A stretch of 57,931 nt of DNA. Origin: Streptomyces olivochromogenes. Lineage in GTDB: Bacteria > Actinomycetota > Actinomycetes > Streptomycetales > Streptomycetaceae. Positions within the stretch are counted from its first letter, which is position 1. Each line of letters starts with the position of its first letter. Of this stretch, positions 1 through 7,987 are shown in pieces. The DNA is taken from assembly GCF_021538895.1 (NCBI RefSeq), contig NZ_JADDRL010000058.1:1-57931 (forward strand), in the 5' to 3' direction. The position numbers were made by a program, and so were the translations under genes. The notes under the pieces are model-generated. The model made no database searches. It saw nothing but the letters and a program-made list of their open reading frames with translations, and was not told the origin of the DNA.

Positions 1-7
1 GGCGGTC

Positions 8-1528
8 TCAGCCCGCGAACCAGCGCACCGGCCTGGGCGCCAGGTTCTGGTAGACGTGCTTGGTCTCGCGGTACTCGGCGAGCCCGGTGGGTCCCAGCTC
101 GCGGCCGACGCCGCTCTTGCCGAAGCCGCCCCACTCCGCCTGCGGAAGGTAGGGGTGGAAGTCGTTGATCCAGACGGTGCCGTGCCGCAGCCGTCCCGCG
201 ACGCGCCGGGCGCGGCCCGCGTCGGTGGTCCAGACGGCGCCGGCGAGGCCGTACTCCGTGTCGTTGGCGAGGAAGACCGCCTCGTCCTCGGTGCGGAAGG
301 TCTCGACGGTGAGGACCGGCCCGAAGACCTCCTCCCGGACGACCTTCATCTCCCGGTGGCAGTGGTCGAGGACGGTCGGCTCGTAGAAGTAGCCGGTGGC
401 GGGCCGCTCGGCGGACGGCTCGGGACGCTTGCCGCCGCTGCGCAGCACGGCGCCCTCGGCGAGGGCCGAGGCGACGTACGCCTCGACCTTGGCGCGCTGC
501 TGCTCGGAGACGAGCGGGCCGCACTCCACGCCCTGCTCGGTGCCCCGGCCGAGGCGGATGCGCTGGGCCCGGCGGGCGAGTTCGGCGACGAAGCGGTCCC
601 GGACGGACTCCTCGACGATGAGACGGCCGCCCGCCGAGCAGACCTGGCCGCTGTGGATGAAGGCGGCGTTGAGGGCCTGGTCGACGGCGGTGTCGAAGCC
701 CTCGTCGGTGGCGCAGGCGTCGGCGAAGACGACGTTGGGGTTCTTGCCGCCGAGTTCGAGGGCGACCTTCTTGACGCTCGGGGCGGCGGCCTGGGCGACC
801 TTGACGCCGCTGACCAGGCCTCCGGTGAAGGAGACCAGGTCGACGTCGGGGTGCTCGGCGAGCCGGGCGCCGACCGAGTGGCCGGGCCCGGTGACGAGGT
901 TCGCGGCCCCGGCGGGCAGCCCGGCCTCGGCGAGCAGGTCGATCAGGGCGATCGTGGTCAGCGGGGTGATCTCGCTGGGCTTGATCACGAAGGTGTTCCC
1001 GGCGGCGAGCGCGGGCGCGATCTTCCAACTGGCCTGGAGGAGCGGGTAGTTCCAGGGGGTGATCAGCGCGCAGACGCCGACCGGCTCGTGGACGACCACG
1101 CTGTGGATGTCGGCCGAGCCCGCGTCGACGACCCGGCCCGGGGCCTCGGCGGCGACGAGGTCGGCGAAGTAGCGGAAGGCGTCGGCGACGCAGTCGATGT
1201 CGACGCGGCCCTCTTCGAGGGTCTTGCCCGCGTCCCGGCTCTCCAGCAGCCCGAGTTCCTCGCGGTCGCGCACCAACAGGTCGGCCACCTTGCGCAGCAG
1301 CGCGGCCCGTGCGGCGACGGGCGTGCGCGGCCACTCGCCGGCGTCGAAGGCGCGGCGGGCGGCGGCCACCGCGAGCTCCGCGTCCTTCTCGTCGCCCTCG
1401 GCGACCACGGCGAACGGCCGGGCGTCCGCGGGGTCGAGGATCTCGCGCGTCGCGCCGGAGACCGCTTCCTGCCACACCCCTCCCGCGTGAATGGTCGCCC
1501 CGGCCTGTCGTTCCGCTCTGTCCGCCAT
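8..1528 (-). CDS. NAD(P)-dependent aldehyde dehydrogenase, betaine-aldehyde-dehydrogenase-like
   Basis: This 506-residue protein has the full length of the ALDH superfamily. It should oxidise an aldehyde to a carboxylic acid with NAD(P)+ in the cytoplasm. Visible motifs are FVIKPSE (cofactor-binding lysine, near residue 182), ALELGGKNPN (general-base glutamate, near 260) and SGQVCSAGGR with the nucleophilic cysteine (near 296). The C-terminus has the WINDFHPYLPQAEWGG pattern seen in betaine or aminoaldehyde dehydrogenases, so a betaine or aminoaldehyde substrate is likely but not proven. It is preceded by the DinB-like gene in the same direction, 173 bases upstream, and probably has its own promoter. 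The complete gene lies in the window and ends 8 bases from the left edge. Confidence 0.9.
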   Translation of the reverse strand: MADRAERQAGATIHAGGVWQEAVSGATREILDPADARPFAVVAEGDEKDAELAVAAARRAFDAGEWPRTPVAARAALLRKVADLLVRDREELGLLESRDAGKTLEEGRVDIDCVADAFRYFADLVAAEAPGRVVDAGSADIHSVVVHEPVGVCALITPWNYPLLQASWKIAPALAAGNTFVIKPSEITPLTTIALIDLLAEAGLPAGAANLVTGPGHSVGARLAEHPDVDLVSFTGGLVSGVKVAQAAAPSVKKVALELGGKNPNVVFADACATDEGFDTAVDQALNAAFIHSGQVCSAGGRLIVEESVRDRFVAELARRAQRIRLGRGTEQGVECGPLVSEQQRAKVEAYVASALAEGAVLRSGGKRPEPSAERPATGYFYEPTVLDHCHREMKVVREEVFGPVLTVETFRTEDEAVFLANDTEYGLAGAVWTTDAGRARRVAGRLRHGTVWINDFHPYLPQAEWGGFGKSGVGRELGPTGLAEYRETKHVYQNLAPRPVRWFAG

Positions 1529-1564
1529 GATCGGTATTGCCTTCCGTTCCTGTTCAGTGCCCCT

Positions 1565-1582
1565 GTGTCACACACGTGTCAC
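1565..1582. promoter_or_regulatory. Paired GTGTCAC repeats upstream of the aldehyde dehydrogenase
   Basis: Two copies of GTGTCAC (1565-1571 and 1576-1582) repeat every 11 bases and enclose the perfect palindrome ACACGTGT (1572-1579). They lie 37-54 bases before the aldehyde dehydrogenase start, where a regulator would act. The site is seen in the sequence; the binding protein is unknown. Confidence 0.35.
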
Positions 1583-1701
1583 TCTCGGGGACCGCCACCG
1601 CCTGCCCCGGACCTCGGATTGCATGCGCAATCGGTGGGGGAAAGTGCGCGGCGTCACTGAGGATTCGAACACAGTTCGGACATGGAGGGACAAAAACCGT
1701 C

Positions 1702-2277
1702 TCAGAAGTCGGTCGGCGGGTCCTCTCCCACCCGGCCGTCGATCGACTCCCGGATCAGGTCGGCGTGGCCGGTGTGGCGGCCGTACTCCTCGATGAGGTC
1801 GATCAGCAGCAGGCGCAGCCTGGGGTTTCGGCCGTCGCGGGTGGTGAAGGCCGCGCGGAAGTCGGCCCCGGCCCGCGCGGCCGCCTGCCGCACCTGGGCC
1901 CGGGAGCGGGCCACGGCCTCGTGCCACAGGCCGTACAGCCGCTCGGGGCTGTCGGAGGCGGCCGAGCGCCACTCCCAGTCGGGCTCGGCGTCCCAGTCCA
2001 CCGCGTCCCACGGCGGCGGCAGCGTCCGCCCGGTGAGCCGTCGGGTGAGGTACTCGTCCTCCACCAGCGCCAGATGCTTCAGCAGCCCGCCCAGGGTGAG
2101 CGCGGAGGACGGGATCCGGTGGGCGAGGCCGGCCGCGTCCAGGCCCTCGCACTTCCAGGCGAACGTCCGGCGCTGCCGTTCCAGGGAGCCGATCAGGGTG
2201 TCGATCTCGCTTCCCTCGACGGGCGGCTCGCGCAGGACGGATTCCGTGCTCTCGGTCATGCCGGGGTGCTCGCTCAT
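1702..2277 (-). CDS. DinB-like four-helix protein (DUF664 type)
   Basis: This is a 191-residue protein of the DinB/DUF664 fold. In this family three histidines usually bind a metal, and many actinobacterial members relate to thiol-transferase chemistry. The histidine at LLKHLALVEDEYL and the C-terminal EEYGRHTGHADLIRE segment match the family pattern. The ATG at 2277 (MSEHPG) is taken as the start; a second ATG at 2259 (MTESTE) is a fair alternative. The frame stays open upstream to 2409, but that would run into the divergent WYL gene. The DinB and WYL starts are 58 bases apart, so the WYL protein may control both. The exact reaction is unknown. Confidence 0.82.
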   Translation of the reverse strand: MSEHPGMTESTESVLREPPVEGSEIDTLIGSLERQRRTFAWKCEGLDAAGLAHRIPSSALTLGGLLKHLALVEDEYLTRRLTGRTLPPPWDAVDWDAEPDWEWRSAASDSPERLYGLWHEAVARSRAQVRQAAARAGADFRAAFTTRDGRNPRLRLLLIDLIEEYGRHTGHADLIRESIDGRVGEDPPTDF

Positions 2278-2292
2278 GACGGGCACGCTACG

Positions 2293-2305
2293 GTCCGTTC
2301 CGGAC
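2293..2305. promoter_or_regulatory. Possible operator between DinB-like and WYL genes
   Basis: GTCCG-TTC-CGGAC is a perfect 5-bp inverted repeat in the 58-bp region shared by the two divergent genes. Short palindromes are common at this GC content, so the evidence is mainly its position. Confidence 0.25.
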
Positions 2306-2335
2306 GATCGGCTGCCGGAATGTACGGGGACTTCG

Positions 2336-3325
2336 ATGACGCACGACGAGAGCCCCACCGCCCGCGCCCTGCTGCTCCTGGAGCTGCTGCAGAACAGCCC
2401 CGGGATCACCGCCGAGCGGCTGTCCGGCCGGCTCGGCGTCTCCGAGCGGGCCGTGCGCCGGTACGTGGGGATCCTGCGCGAGGCCGGGATCCCGGTGGAG
2501 TCGACGCGCGGTCCGTACGGCGGCTACCGGGTGGGCCGGGGGCTGCGGCTGCCGCCGCTGACGTTCACGGCGGCGGAGGCCCTCGGGCTGGTGATGGCGG
2601 TCCTGGACGGCCATCACGACGCGGCCGACCCGGCGGGACCGGTGGGCGCCGCGCTCGGCAAGATCCTGCGGGTGCTCCCGGAGCCGGTGGCGCGCCCGGC
2701 CGCGGCCGTCCGCGCGGTCAGCACGCGCGGCGGCGACCCGTACGCCACGACACCCGACGCCGCCACCACGGCCGACCTCGTCCAGTCCTGCGCCGAGGGC
2801 CGCCGGCTGCGCGTCGGCTACCGGCTCGGGGCGAAGGGCGTACGGGAGATGGAGGTCGACCCGTGGGCCGTCGTCGTCCACCACGGCCGCTGGTACCTGC
2901 TGTGCTGGTCGCACACCCGGGACGCCCGGCGGGTCCTCAGGGTGGACCGGATCACCGGGGTCGCACCGCTCGACGCGACCTTCACCCCGCCCGAGGACCT
3001 CGACCCGCTGGCCACCGTGGAGGAGCACCTCTCCGAGGGCTGGACGCACGAGGTCGAGGTCCTGATCGACGCGCCCGCCGAGCGGGTCGCGCGGTGGCTG
3101 CCGCGCAGCCTGGGCCGCCCCGAGCCGGTCGACGAGCACACCACCCGGCTGCGGGCCACCACCGACGAGCCCGACTGGTACGTCCGGCAGCTCGCCGAGC
3201 TCCGGGTCCCGTTCCGGATCGTCCGGCCCGAGGAGCTGCGGGCGGCCGCCCGTGACCTGGGACGGCGGCTCCTGGCCGCGGCGGAGGAGGACTCGGACCT
3301 GGACCCCTCGGACTTCTTTGACTAA
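2336..3325 (+). CDS. YafY/WYL-domain transcriptional regulator
   Basis: The 329-residue protein starts with a winged helix-turn-helix (about residues 8-60; LSGRLGVSERAVRRYVGILR is the recognition region). A WYL domain follows around residues 145-215, with VVVHHGRWYLLCW in place of the usual strand-WYL core, then a WCX-type C-terminal region. WYL proteins are DNA-binding regulators whose WYL domain is thought to sense a ligand or nucleic acid; PafB/PafC belong to this group but are usually an adjacent pair next to proteasome genes. This is a lone YafY-type regulator next to a DinB-like gene, a common Streptomyces arrangement that suggests local control. The ATG at 2336 was chosen because upstream codons overlap the divergent gene. 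Its stop codon lies inside the operator of the next gene. Confidence 0.88.
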   Translation: MTHDESPTARALLLLELLQNSPGITAERLSGRLGVSERAVRRYVGILREAGIPVESTRGPYGGYRVGRGLRLPPLTFTAAEALGLVMAVLDGHHDAADPAGPVGAALGKILRVLPEPVARPAAAVRAVSTRGGDPYATTPDAATTADLVQSCAEGRRLRVGYRLGAKGVREMEVDPWAVVVHHGRWYLLCWSHTRDARRVLRVDRITGVAPLDATFTPPEDLDPLATVEEHLSEGWTHEVEVLIDAPAERVARWLPRSLGRPEPVDEHTTRLRATTDEPDWYVRQLAELRVPFRIVRPEELRAAARDLGRRLLAAAEEDSDLDPSDFFD

Positions 3326-3334
3326 GGTCAAAGA
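3315..3334. promoter_or_regulatory. MarR-type operator overlapping the WYL stop codon
   Basis: TCTTTGAC-TAAG-GTCAAAGA is a perfect inverted repeat with 8-bp arms and a 4-bp centre. It ends 3 bases before the start of the MarR-GNAT gene, and the WYL stop codon TAA forms most of the centre. The size and the TTTGAC half-site fit MarR-family autoregulatory sites, so self-regulation of the downstream gene is the simplest reading. Confidence 0.7.
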
Positions 3335-3337
3335 TTC

Positions 3338-4273
3338 ATGGAGACGGAATCGGAGCAGGCCCCCGAGCCGGTGTCGACGGAGCACGTCGCCGCCTTCCGC
3401 CGGTTCAACCGCTACTTCACACGCCGCATCGGCGCCCTCGACGACCACTACCTCGGCCAGGACCGCCCGCTCGGCGAGGCCCGTCTGCTGTTCGAGATCG
3501 GCGACGGGGCCTCCCTGCGCGACCTGCGCGGCCGGCTCGGCCTGGATGCCGGGTACCTCAGCCGGATGGCGCGGGCGCTTCAGGCGCAGGGCCTGGTCCG
3601 CGTCCGCGTCCCGGCGCACGACAACCGGCTCAGGATCCTCGAACCGACCCCGGCCGGACGCACCGAGCTCAAGGAGCAGAACCGGCGCGCCGAGGCGCTG
3701 GCGGCCGGACTGCTGTCGGGCCTCACCGCCGGTCAGCGCGCCGAGCTGACCGGGGCCATGGCCACCACCCGGCGCCTGCTGCGCCTCGCGGGCATCGCCG
3801 TCGAACTGGTCGACGGCGCCTCAGTGGACGCCCGGGCCTGCCTGGCCGCGTACGCCGCCGACATCGACGCGCGGTTCCCGGAGGGCTTCGAGGCGACCGA
3901 CCTGGTGCGGCCCGAGGAGGTGTCCGGGGACGCCGGTGCCGTCCTGGTCGCGTACGAGGAGGGGCGGCCGGTGGGCTGCGGGGCGCTGCGGCGACTGGCG
4001 GACGGCGTGGGCGAGATCCGGCACGTGTGGGTGCACGCGGACGCGCGCCGGCTGGGCCTCGCCCGACGGCTCCTCGACGGGCTGGAGCGGGAGGCACGGA
4101 CCCGGGGGCTCCAGGTCGTACGACTGGACACGCACGCGGTGCTCACGGAGGCACAGGCGATGTACCGGGCGTGCGGCTACACCGAGATCCCCCGCTACGA
4201 CGACAACATCCATGCCAGCCACTGGTTCGAGAAGCGACTGGCCGCTGGCGACCGGGACGAGGACGGCGTCTAG
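3338..4273 (+). CDS. MarR-family regulator fused to a GNAT acetyltransferase
   Basis: This 311-residue fusion has an N-terminal MarR winged helix (about residues 15-150; SLRDLRGRLGLDAGYLSRMARAL is the HTH). A GCN5-type acetyltransferase domain follows (about 155-305), with the acetyl-CoA loop around VHADARRLGLARRLLDGL and the usual C-terminal MYRACGYTEI. Such fusions are common in actinobacteria; acetyl-CoA or the acetylated substrate may tune DNA binding, but substrates are mostly unknown. The ATG at 3338 follows a palindromic operator almost directly, leaving little room for a separate ribosome site, so translation may be coupled to the WYL gene or the message may be nearly leaderless. It converges on the LysR gene, sharing the 4 bases CTAG at the two stop codons. 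Confidence 0.88.
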   Translation: METESEQAPEPVSTEHVAAFRRFNRYFTRRIGALDDHYLGQDRPLGEARLLFEIGDGASLRDLRGRLGLDAGYLSRMARALQAQGLVRVRVPAHDNRLRILEPTPAGRTELKEQNRRAEALAAGLLSGLTAGQRAELTGAMATTRRLLRLAGIAVELVDGASVDARACLAAYAADIDARFPEGFEATDLVRPEEVSGDAGAVLVAYEEGRPVGCGALRRLADGVGEIRHVWVHADARRLGLARRLLDGLEREARTRGLQVVRLDTHAVLTEAQAMYRACGYTEIPRYDDNIHASHWFEKRLAAGDRDEDGV

Positions 4274-5208
4274 GGGGCGGTGCCGCCGGTCGGCCGCCGG
4301 GTCACCAGGTCCCGTACGCAGGAGCGCAGCCAGGCGTGGGCCGGGTCGGCGTCGTGGCGGGGGTGCCAGGCCATCCCCAGCCGGAGCGTGGGGAGTCGGA
4401 GCGGCACCTCGAAGGTGGCCAGCCCCAGCGCGGCGGCCAGCGGCAGCGCCCAGGAGCTGATCAGGCCGATCAGGTCGGTGTCGCGCAGCACGAAGAGCGA
4501 GGCCGGGAAGGTGCCGACGGTGCCCACGACCCGGCGTTCCAGGCCGAGTTCGGCGAGGGCGGCGTCGACCGGTCCGTGCAGCCTGCCGCGCCGCGAGACG
4601 TTCAGGTGATCGGCCGCCACGGCGAACCGCTCCGGCGTCAACTCGCCGGTGAGCAGCGGGTGTCCGGCCCGTACGGCGCCGAGCATCCGGTCCTCGCCCA
4701 AGGGCTCCACGTGCACCTCGGGCGCGGTCGTGTCGACCACCCCGACCTCCAGGTCGGCGGTGCCCTGGCGCAGATACGGCGCGTCGACGTGGCTCTCGGC
4801 CAGGAAGCGGATGCGGATGCCGGGGGCCTGATCGGCGGCGCGGGCGTAGAGGGCCGCGGCGTGCGCGGCGGCGAGCGCGTCGGGGCCGATGATCGTGAAG
4901 GTCCGGGAGACCGTGCGCAGGTCGGTGTCCCGGCCGGGCGTGAACAGGGCGCGGGCCCGCTCCACCACCGCGCTCACCTCGGCGCGCACGGCCAGCGCGT
5001 GCGGGGTGGGCACCATCTGACGCCCGGCACGCACCAGCACCGGATCGCCGAGCGCCTTGCGGATCCGGCCGAGGGTGCGGCTCATCGCCGGTTCGGACAG
5101 GTGGAGGCGGCGGGCGGCGCCCTGGACGCTCTGCTCCTCCAGGAGCACGTCCAGGGCGACCAGCAGATTCAGATCGAGGCCGGTCGACGGCCCATTGGAT
5201 TGCGTCAC
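4270..5208 (-). CDS. LysR-family transcriptional regulator
   Basis: This LysR protein of about 312 residues has an N-terminal winged HTH (about residues 10-70; VQGAARRLHLSEPAMSRTLG) and a periplasmic-binding-fold effector domain. The GTG at 5208 is preferred to the TTG two codons upstream, because AAGGGA lies about 9 bases before the GTG. It is divergent from the MFS efflux gene, with two palindromic T-N11-A boxes between them, the classic arrangement for a LysR regulator controlling an adjacent transporter and itself. The sequence resembles NodD/SyrM-like LysR branches (LDLNLLVALDVLLEEQSV). The ligand is unknown but may be the pump substrate. Confidence 0.9.
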   Translation of the reverse strand: MTQSNGPSTGLDLNLLVALDVLLEEQSVQGAARRLHLSEPAMSRTLGRIRKALGDPVLVRAGRQMVPTPHALAVRAEVSAVVERARALFTPGRDTDLRTVSRTFTIIGPDALAAAHAAALYARAADQAPGIRIRFLAESHVDAPYLRQGTADLEVGVVDTTAPEVHVEPLGEDRMLGAVRAGHPLLTGELTPERFAVAADHLNVSRRGRLHGPVDAALAELGLERRVVGTVGTFPASLFVLRDTDLIGLISSWALPLAAALGLATFEVPLRLPTLRLGMAWHPRHDADPAHAWLRSCVRDLVTRRPTGGTAP

Positions 5209-5235
5209 GCGCAACCGTCCCTTGCAAAGGTTGCA
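5201..5235. promoter_or_regulatory. Paired LysR boxes between LysR and MFS genes
   Basis: Two 13-bp palindromes both fit T-N11-A: TGCGTCACGCGCA (5201-5213) and TGCAAAGGTTGCA (5223-5235). Their centres are 22 bp apart, about two helical turns, so a LysR tetramer could bind both on one DNA face. The first overlaps the LysR start, consistent with autorepression; the second lies 76 bp before the MFS start. Confidence 0.75.
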
Positions 5236-5310
5236 CTGGAAAGCAGGTCGACGCCGAGCCTACGGTGACAGGGCACCCCACACCACACCACCAAGCTCCC
5301 GGGAGGAGCC

Positions 5311-6723
5311 GTGCCCTCGCACGCCCTGAAACGCTCGACACTCCTCGCCCTGTGCGCCTGCGTGCTGGTCGCGCAGAGCATGGTCGCCGCCATCAACCTG
5401 CTGATCCCCGAACTGGGTTCGTCGTCCCTGCACCCCTCGCACACCGAGATCCTGTGGACGGTCGACGCGTACGTCATCGCCTTCGCCGGACTGCTCATCC
5501 CGGCCGGCGCGCTCGGCGACCGGTACGGCCGCAAGGCCGCCCTGCTCGCCGGGCTGGCCCTGTTCGCGGCGGGCGCCGCCACCAGCGCGCTCGCGCCCGG
5601 TCCCGCCGTACTGATCGCGGGCCGGGGCCTGTCCGGCGCCGGGGCCGCGCTGATCACGCCCGCCACGATGTCGATCCTGGTCCACCTGTCCGCCCCGGAG
5701 CACCGCGCCCGCGTCATGGCCTCCTGGACGCTGGCGATCGGCGTCGGCGGCGCGCTGGGCAACCTGGGCGGCGGCCTGGTCGGCCAGTACCTGTCCTGGC
5801 GGGTGCTGTTCGCGGCGATGGTGCCGCTGGCCGCGCTCCTCGCCGTGGCGGTCATGGTCACCACCCCGCGCACGGAACGCTCCGCGCACAGCAACCTCGA
5901 CCCCCTCGGCACGCTGCTGCTGACGGCGGGCCTGGTCGCCGTCCTCTTCGGCATCATCGAGGGCCCGGCGTACGGTTGGAGCTCCCCGCGCATCCTGGGC
6001 TCGTTCGCGGCGGGCGCCCTGCTGGTCACGCTCTTCACCGTGCACGCCCTGCGCTCGCCCCGGCCGCTGTTCGACCCGCGCGTCTTCGCCTCCGCCCGGC
6101 TGCGCGCCGCCACCCTCGGCACGGCCACCGGCTTCTTCGGCCTGTTCTCGCTCTTCTTCGTCAACTCCCAGTACCTGCAAGGCGTCAAGGGCTTCGGCCC
6201 CGCCGTCACCGGCGTCGCGATCATGCCCGTCACGGTCGGCATGGCGCTCGTGCCGAGGTTCGCCGCGCGCTGGGCGAACCGCCCGCGTCCGGTGGTCGGC
6301 GCCGGGCTCGCCCTGATCGGCCTCGGCCTGCTCGGCGTGTCCACCGCCGACGCGGGCACGCCCTACGGGATGTACGTCGTCTGGCTGCTCGTCATCTCGG
6401 CCGGCACCGGACTGTCCATGCCGGCCCTGACCCTCGGCGTCGTCAGTTCCCTGCCGCCCCACCAGGCGGGCCTCGGCTCCGGGCTCGCCACCACGGCCCG
6501 CGAGACCGGCGCGGCCCTGGGCGTCGCCGTCACCGGCACGATCCTGGCCGCCCACTCCGACCTCACCGACGGCATGGGCCCGGCCCTGCGCACGGTCGCC
6601 CTGCTGGTGCTGGCCGCGACGGCACTCGTGATCGTCGAGTACGGCGGCCGGACGCGCTCACGCACGGCCGCCTCCGGCCGCGACCGGGTCCTGTCGGGTT
6701 CGGCCGGGTCGGGACGCGGCTAG
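5311..6723 (+). CDS. MFS drug-efflux transporter (DHA2, QacA/EmrB type)
   Basis: The 470-residue membrane protein belongs to the major facilitator superfamily. Its length and the pattern of about 14 hydrophobic segments fit the DHA2 (QacA/SmvA/EmrB) branch of proton-driven exporters. Motif A is seen as GDRYGRK (about residue 70) after a VDAYVIAFAGLLIPAGAL helix, and the motif-C-like glycine-rich helix GVGGALGNLGGGLVGQY is near 150. The GTG at 5311 has a strong GGGAGGAG ribosome site 3-10 bases upstream. The divergent LysR gene probably regulates it. The C-terminal tail is short and arginine/serine-rich. Substrates cannot be predicted. Confidence 0.9.
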   Translation: MPSHALKRSTLLALCACVLVAQSMVAAINLLIPELGSSSLHPSHTEILWTVDAYVIAFAGLLIPAGALGDRYGRKAALLAGLALFAAGAATSALAPGPAVLIAGRGLSGAGAALITPATMSILVHLSAPEHRARVMASWTLAIGVGGALGNLGGGLVGQYLSWRVLFAAMVPLAALLAVAVMVTTPRTERSAHSNLDPLGTLLLTAGLVAVLFGIIEGPAYGWSSPRILGSFAAGALLVTLFTVHALRSPRPLFDPRVFASARLRAATLGTATGFFGLFSLFFVNSQYLQGVKGFGPAVTGVAIMPVTVGMALVPRFAARWANRPRPVVGAGLALIGLGLLGVSTADAGTPYGMYVVWLLVISAGTGLSMPALTLGVVSSLPPHQAGLGSGLATTARETGAALGVAVTGTILAAHSDLTDGMGPALRTVALLVLAATALVIVEYGGRTRSRTAASGRDRVLSGSAGSGRG

Positions 6724-6736
6724 GTTCGGGACGCGG

Positions 6737-7843
6737 TCAACGGCACGAGGCGCCCGTGGGGCAGAACGAGGCGACCGCGGCGTCGAGGGGGGTGCGGACC
6801 CGGGTGGCCGGCAGGTCCTCGGGACCGCTGGAGCGGATCGCGTAGAGGGTGCCGTCGGCCGCCTGGAAGCGGTGGTCGATGACCTGGCGGGCGCCCTTGT
6901 CCCGGTCGTCGTAGCGGTACGACAGCTCGGCCCAGGAGTCGCCCGAGGTGCGGTCGAGAGACTGGTAGCCGGGCTGGTGCGAGTAGCCGTAGTCGGCGTT
7001 CTCGGCCAGGTCCAGGGACTCGGCCGGAGTCGACTCCGAGAGCTCGAAGATCTGCAGCTGGCGGCCGTCGGACGGGGCGTCGTAGAAGACCACCTCGGCC
7101 TTCTCCCCCTGCTTCTGCCTGCGCTTCCAGCCGTCGGGGACGTTGAGGGTGTAGCCGACCGGGTCCCGCCGGACGCGGTAGCCCGACGGGGGCGAGGAGC
7201 CGAGCGTCGAGGCCGACGGGCCGTCCGACGACCCGCTCGCCGAGACGCCGGCACCGCCGCCCGCCGACCCTCGCGCCGCGGGTCCGGTGTCGTCGCCGCG
7301 GCCGACGTACCAGACCCCGAGCGCGGTGCCCACGGCGACGACCAGCACGGCGATGACCGCGAGCGCCCGCCCGGCCCCTCGCGGGCCCGCCGTACTCCCG
7401 GTGCCCACCCCGTACGAGGGGGTCTGCGGAGGCGGCGTCCAGCCCGGCTGCCCTAACGGGGTGGGCCCCGAAGTCCCCCCGTCGATCGGGGGCACGGGCA
7501 CGCTCACGTACGTCTCGGCGGACGCCCAGGGCGACGCGGACGGCGCGGGCGGCGGAGGCGTCGTGGGAGCGTCATGGCGCCGGTCGGACCGCGGCGGTGG
7601 CGGATCACCGGCGCGCCGGTCCGCCCCGGGTGTCGTGGGCGTCGTCGACGGCGGGGGCGTCGTGGGAGCGTCGTGGCGCCGGTCCGCCCGGGGCCGCGGG
7701 GGATCGTCCGCGCGGCGATCGGCCCACGGCTGCGCCGGCGTCGACTCCTGGGTGGACCAGGACGCCTGGCCTCTGTCCTCGCCGGGCTCGTGCCGTGGCC
7801 CGGAGTCGTGCCCGTCCTGACCGGTGCTGTCCCATTCACTCAT
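6737..7843 (-). CDS. Proline-rich single-pass membrane protein of unknown function
   Basis: This 368-residue protein has three parts. A long disordered cytoplasmic N-terminus (about 1-160) is rich in proline, aspartate and arginine and repeats the unit DRRHDAPTTPPP. One transmembrane helix follows (about 167-187, ALAVIAVLVVAVGTALGVWYV). A folded extracellular domain of about 160 residues starts near YRVRRDPVGYTLNVPDGW. The repeats show in DNA as near-identical 29-bp copies at 7557-7585 and 7656-7684, 99 bp apart, in frame. The architecture is common in Streptomyces (kinase-like proteins without the kinase, or lipoprotein-like sensors) but I do not recognise a named family. The 3' end is 13 bases from the convergent MFS gene. 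Confidence 0.8.
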   Translation of the reverse strand: MSEWDSTGQDGHDSGPRHEPGEDRGQASWSTQESTPAQPWADRRADDPPRPRADRRHDAPTTPPPSTTPTTPGADRRAGDPPPPRSDRRHDAPTTPPPPAPSASPWASAETYVSVPVPPIDGGTSGPTPLGQPGWTPPPQTPSYGVGTGSTAGPRGAGRALAVIAVLVVAVGTALGVWYVGRGDDTGPAARGSAGGGAGVSASGSSDGPSASTLGSSPPSGYRVRRDPVGYTLNVPDGWKRRQKQGEKAEVVFYDAPSDGRQLQIFELSESTPAESLDLAENADYGYSHQPGYQSLDRTSGDSWAELSYRYDDRDKGARQVIDHRFQAADGTLYAIRSSGPEDLPATRVRTPLDAAVASFCPTGASCR

Positions 7844-7901
7844 CGCGAACCCCCCGAATCACCGCGCGTAGTACCGCTCTTGACGGTAGCGGTGAAAACG
7901 G

Positions 7902-7944
7902 GCGCGGGCCCCGTTCCGGCAGAAAACCGGAACGGGGCCCGTGC
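7902..7944 (-). terminator. Terminator after mdh
   Basis: A perfect 14-bp stem (7906-7919 with 7927-7940, GGGCCCCGTTCCGG arm) has a 7-base AT-containing loop and extends by a few more pairs. On the minus strand it is followed by a run of four T. It lies 44 bases past the mdh stop. Confidence 0.85.
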
Positions 7945-7987
7945 GGGTTCGTCATGGAAACCGTCCGCCGGACGGCTGCCGCTTCGC

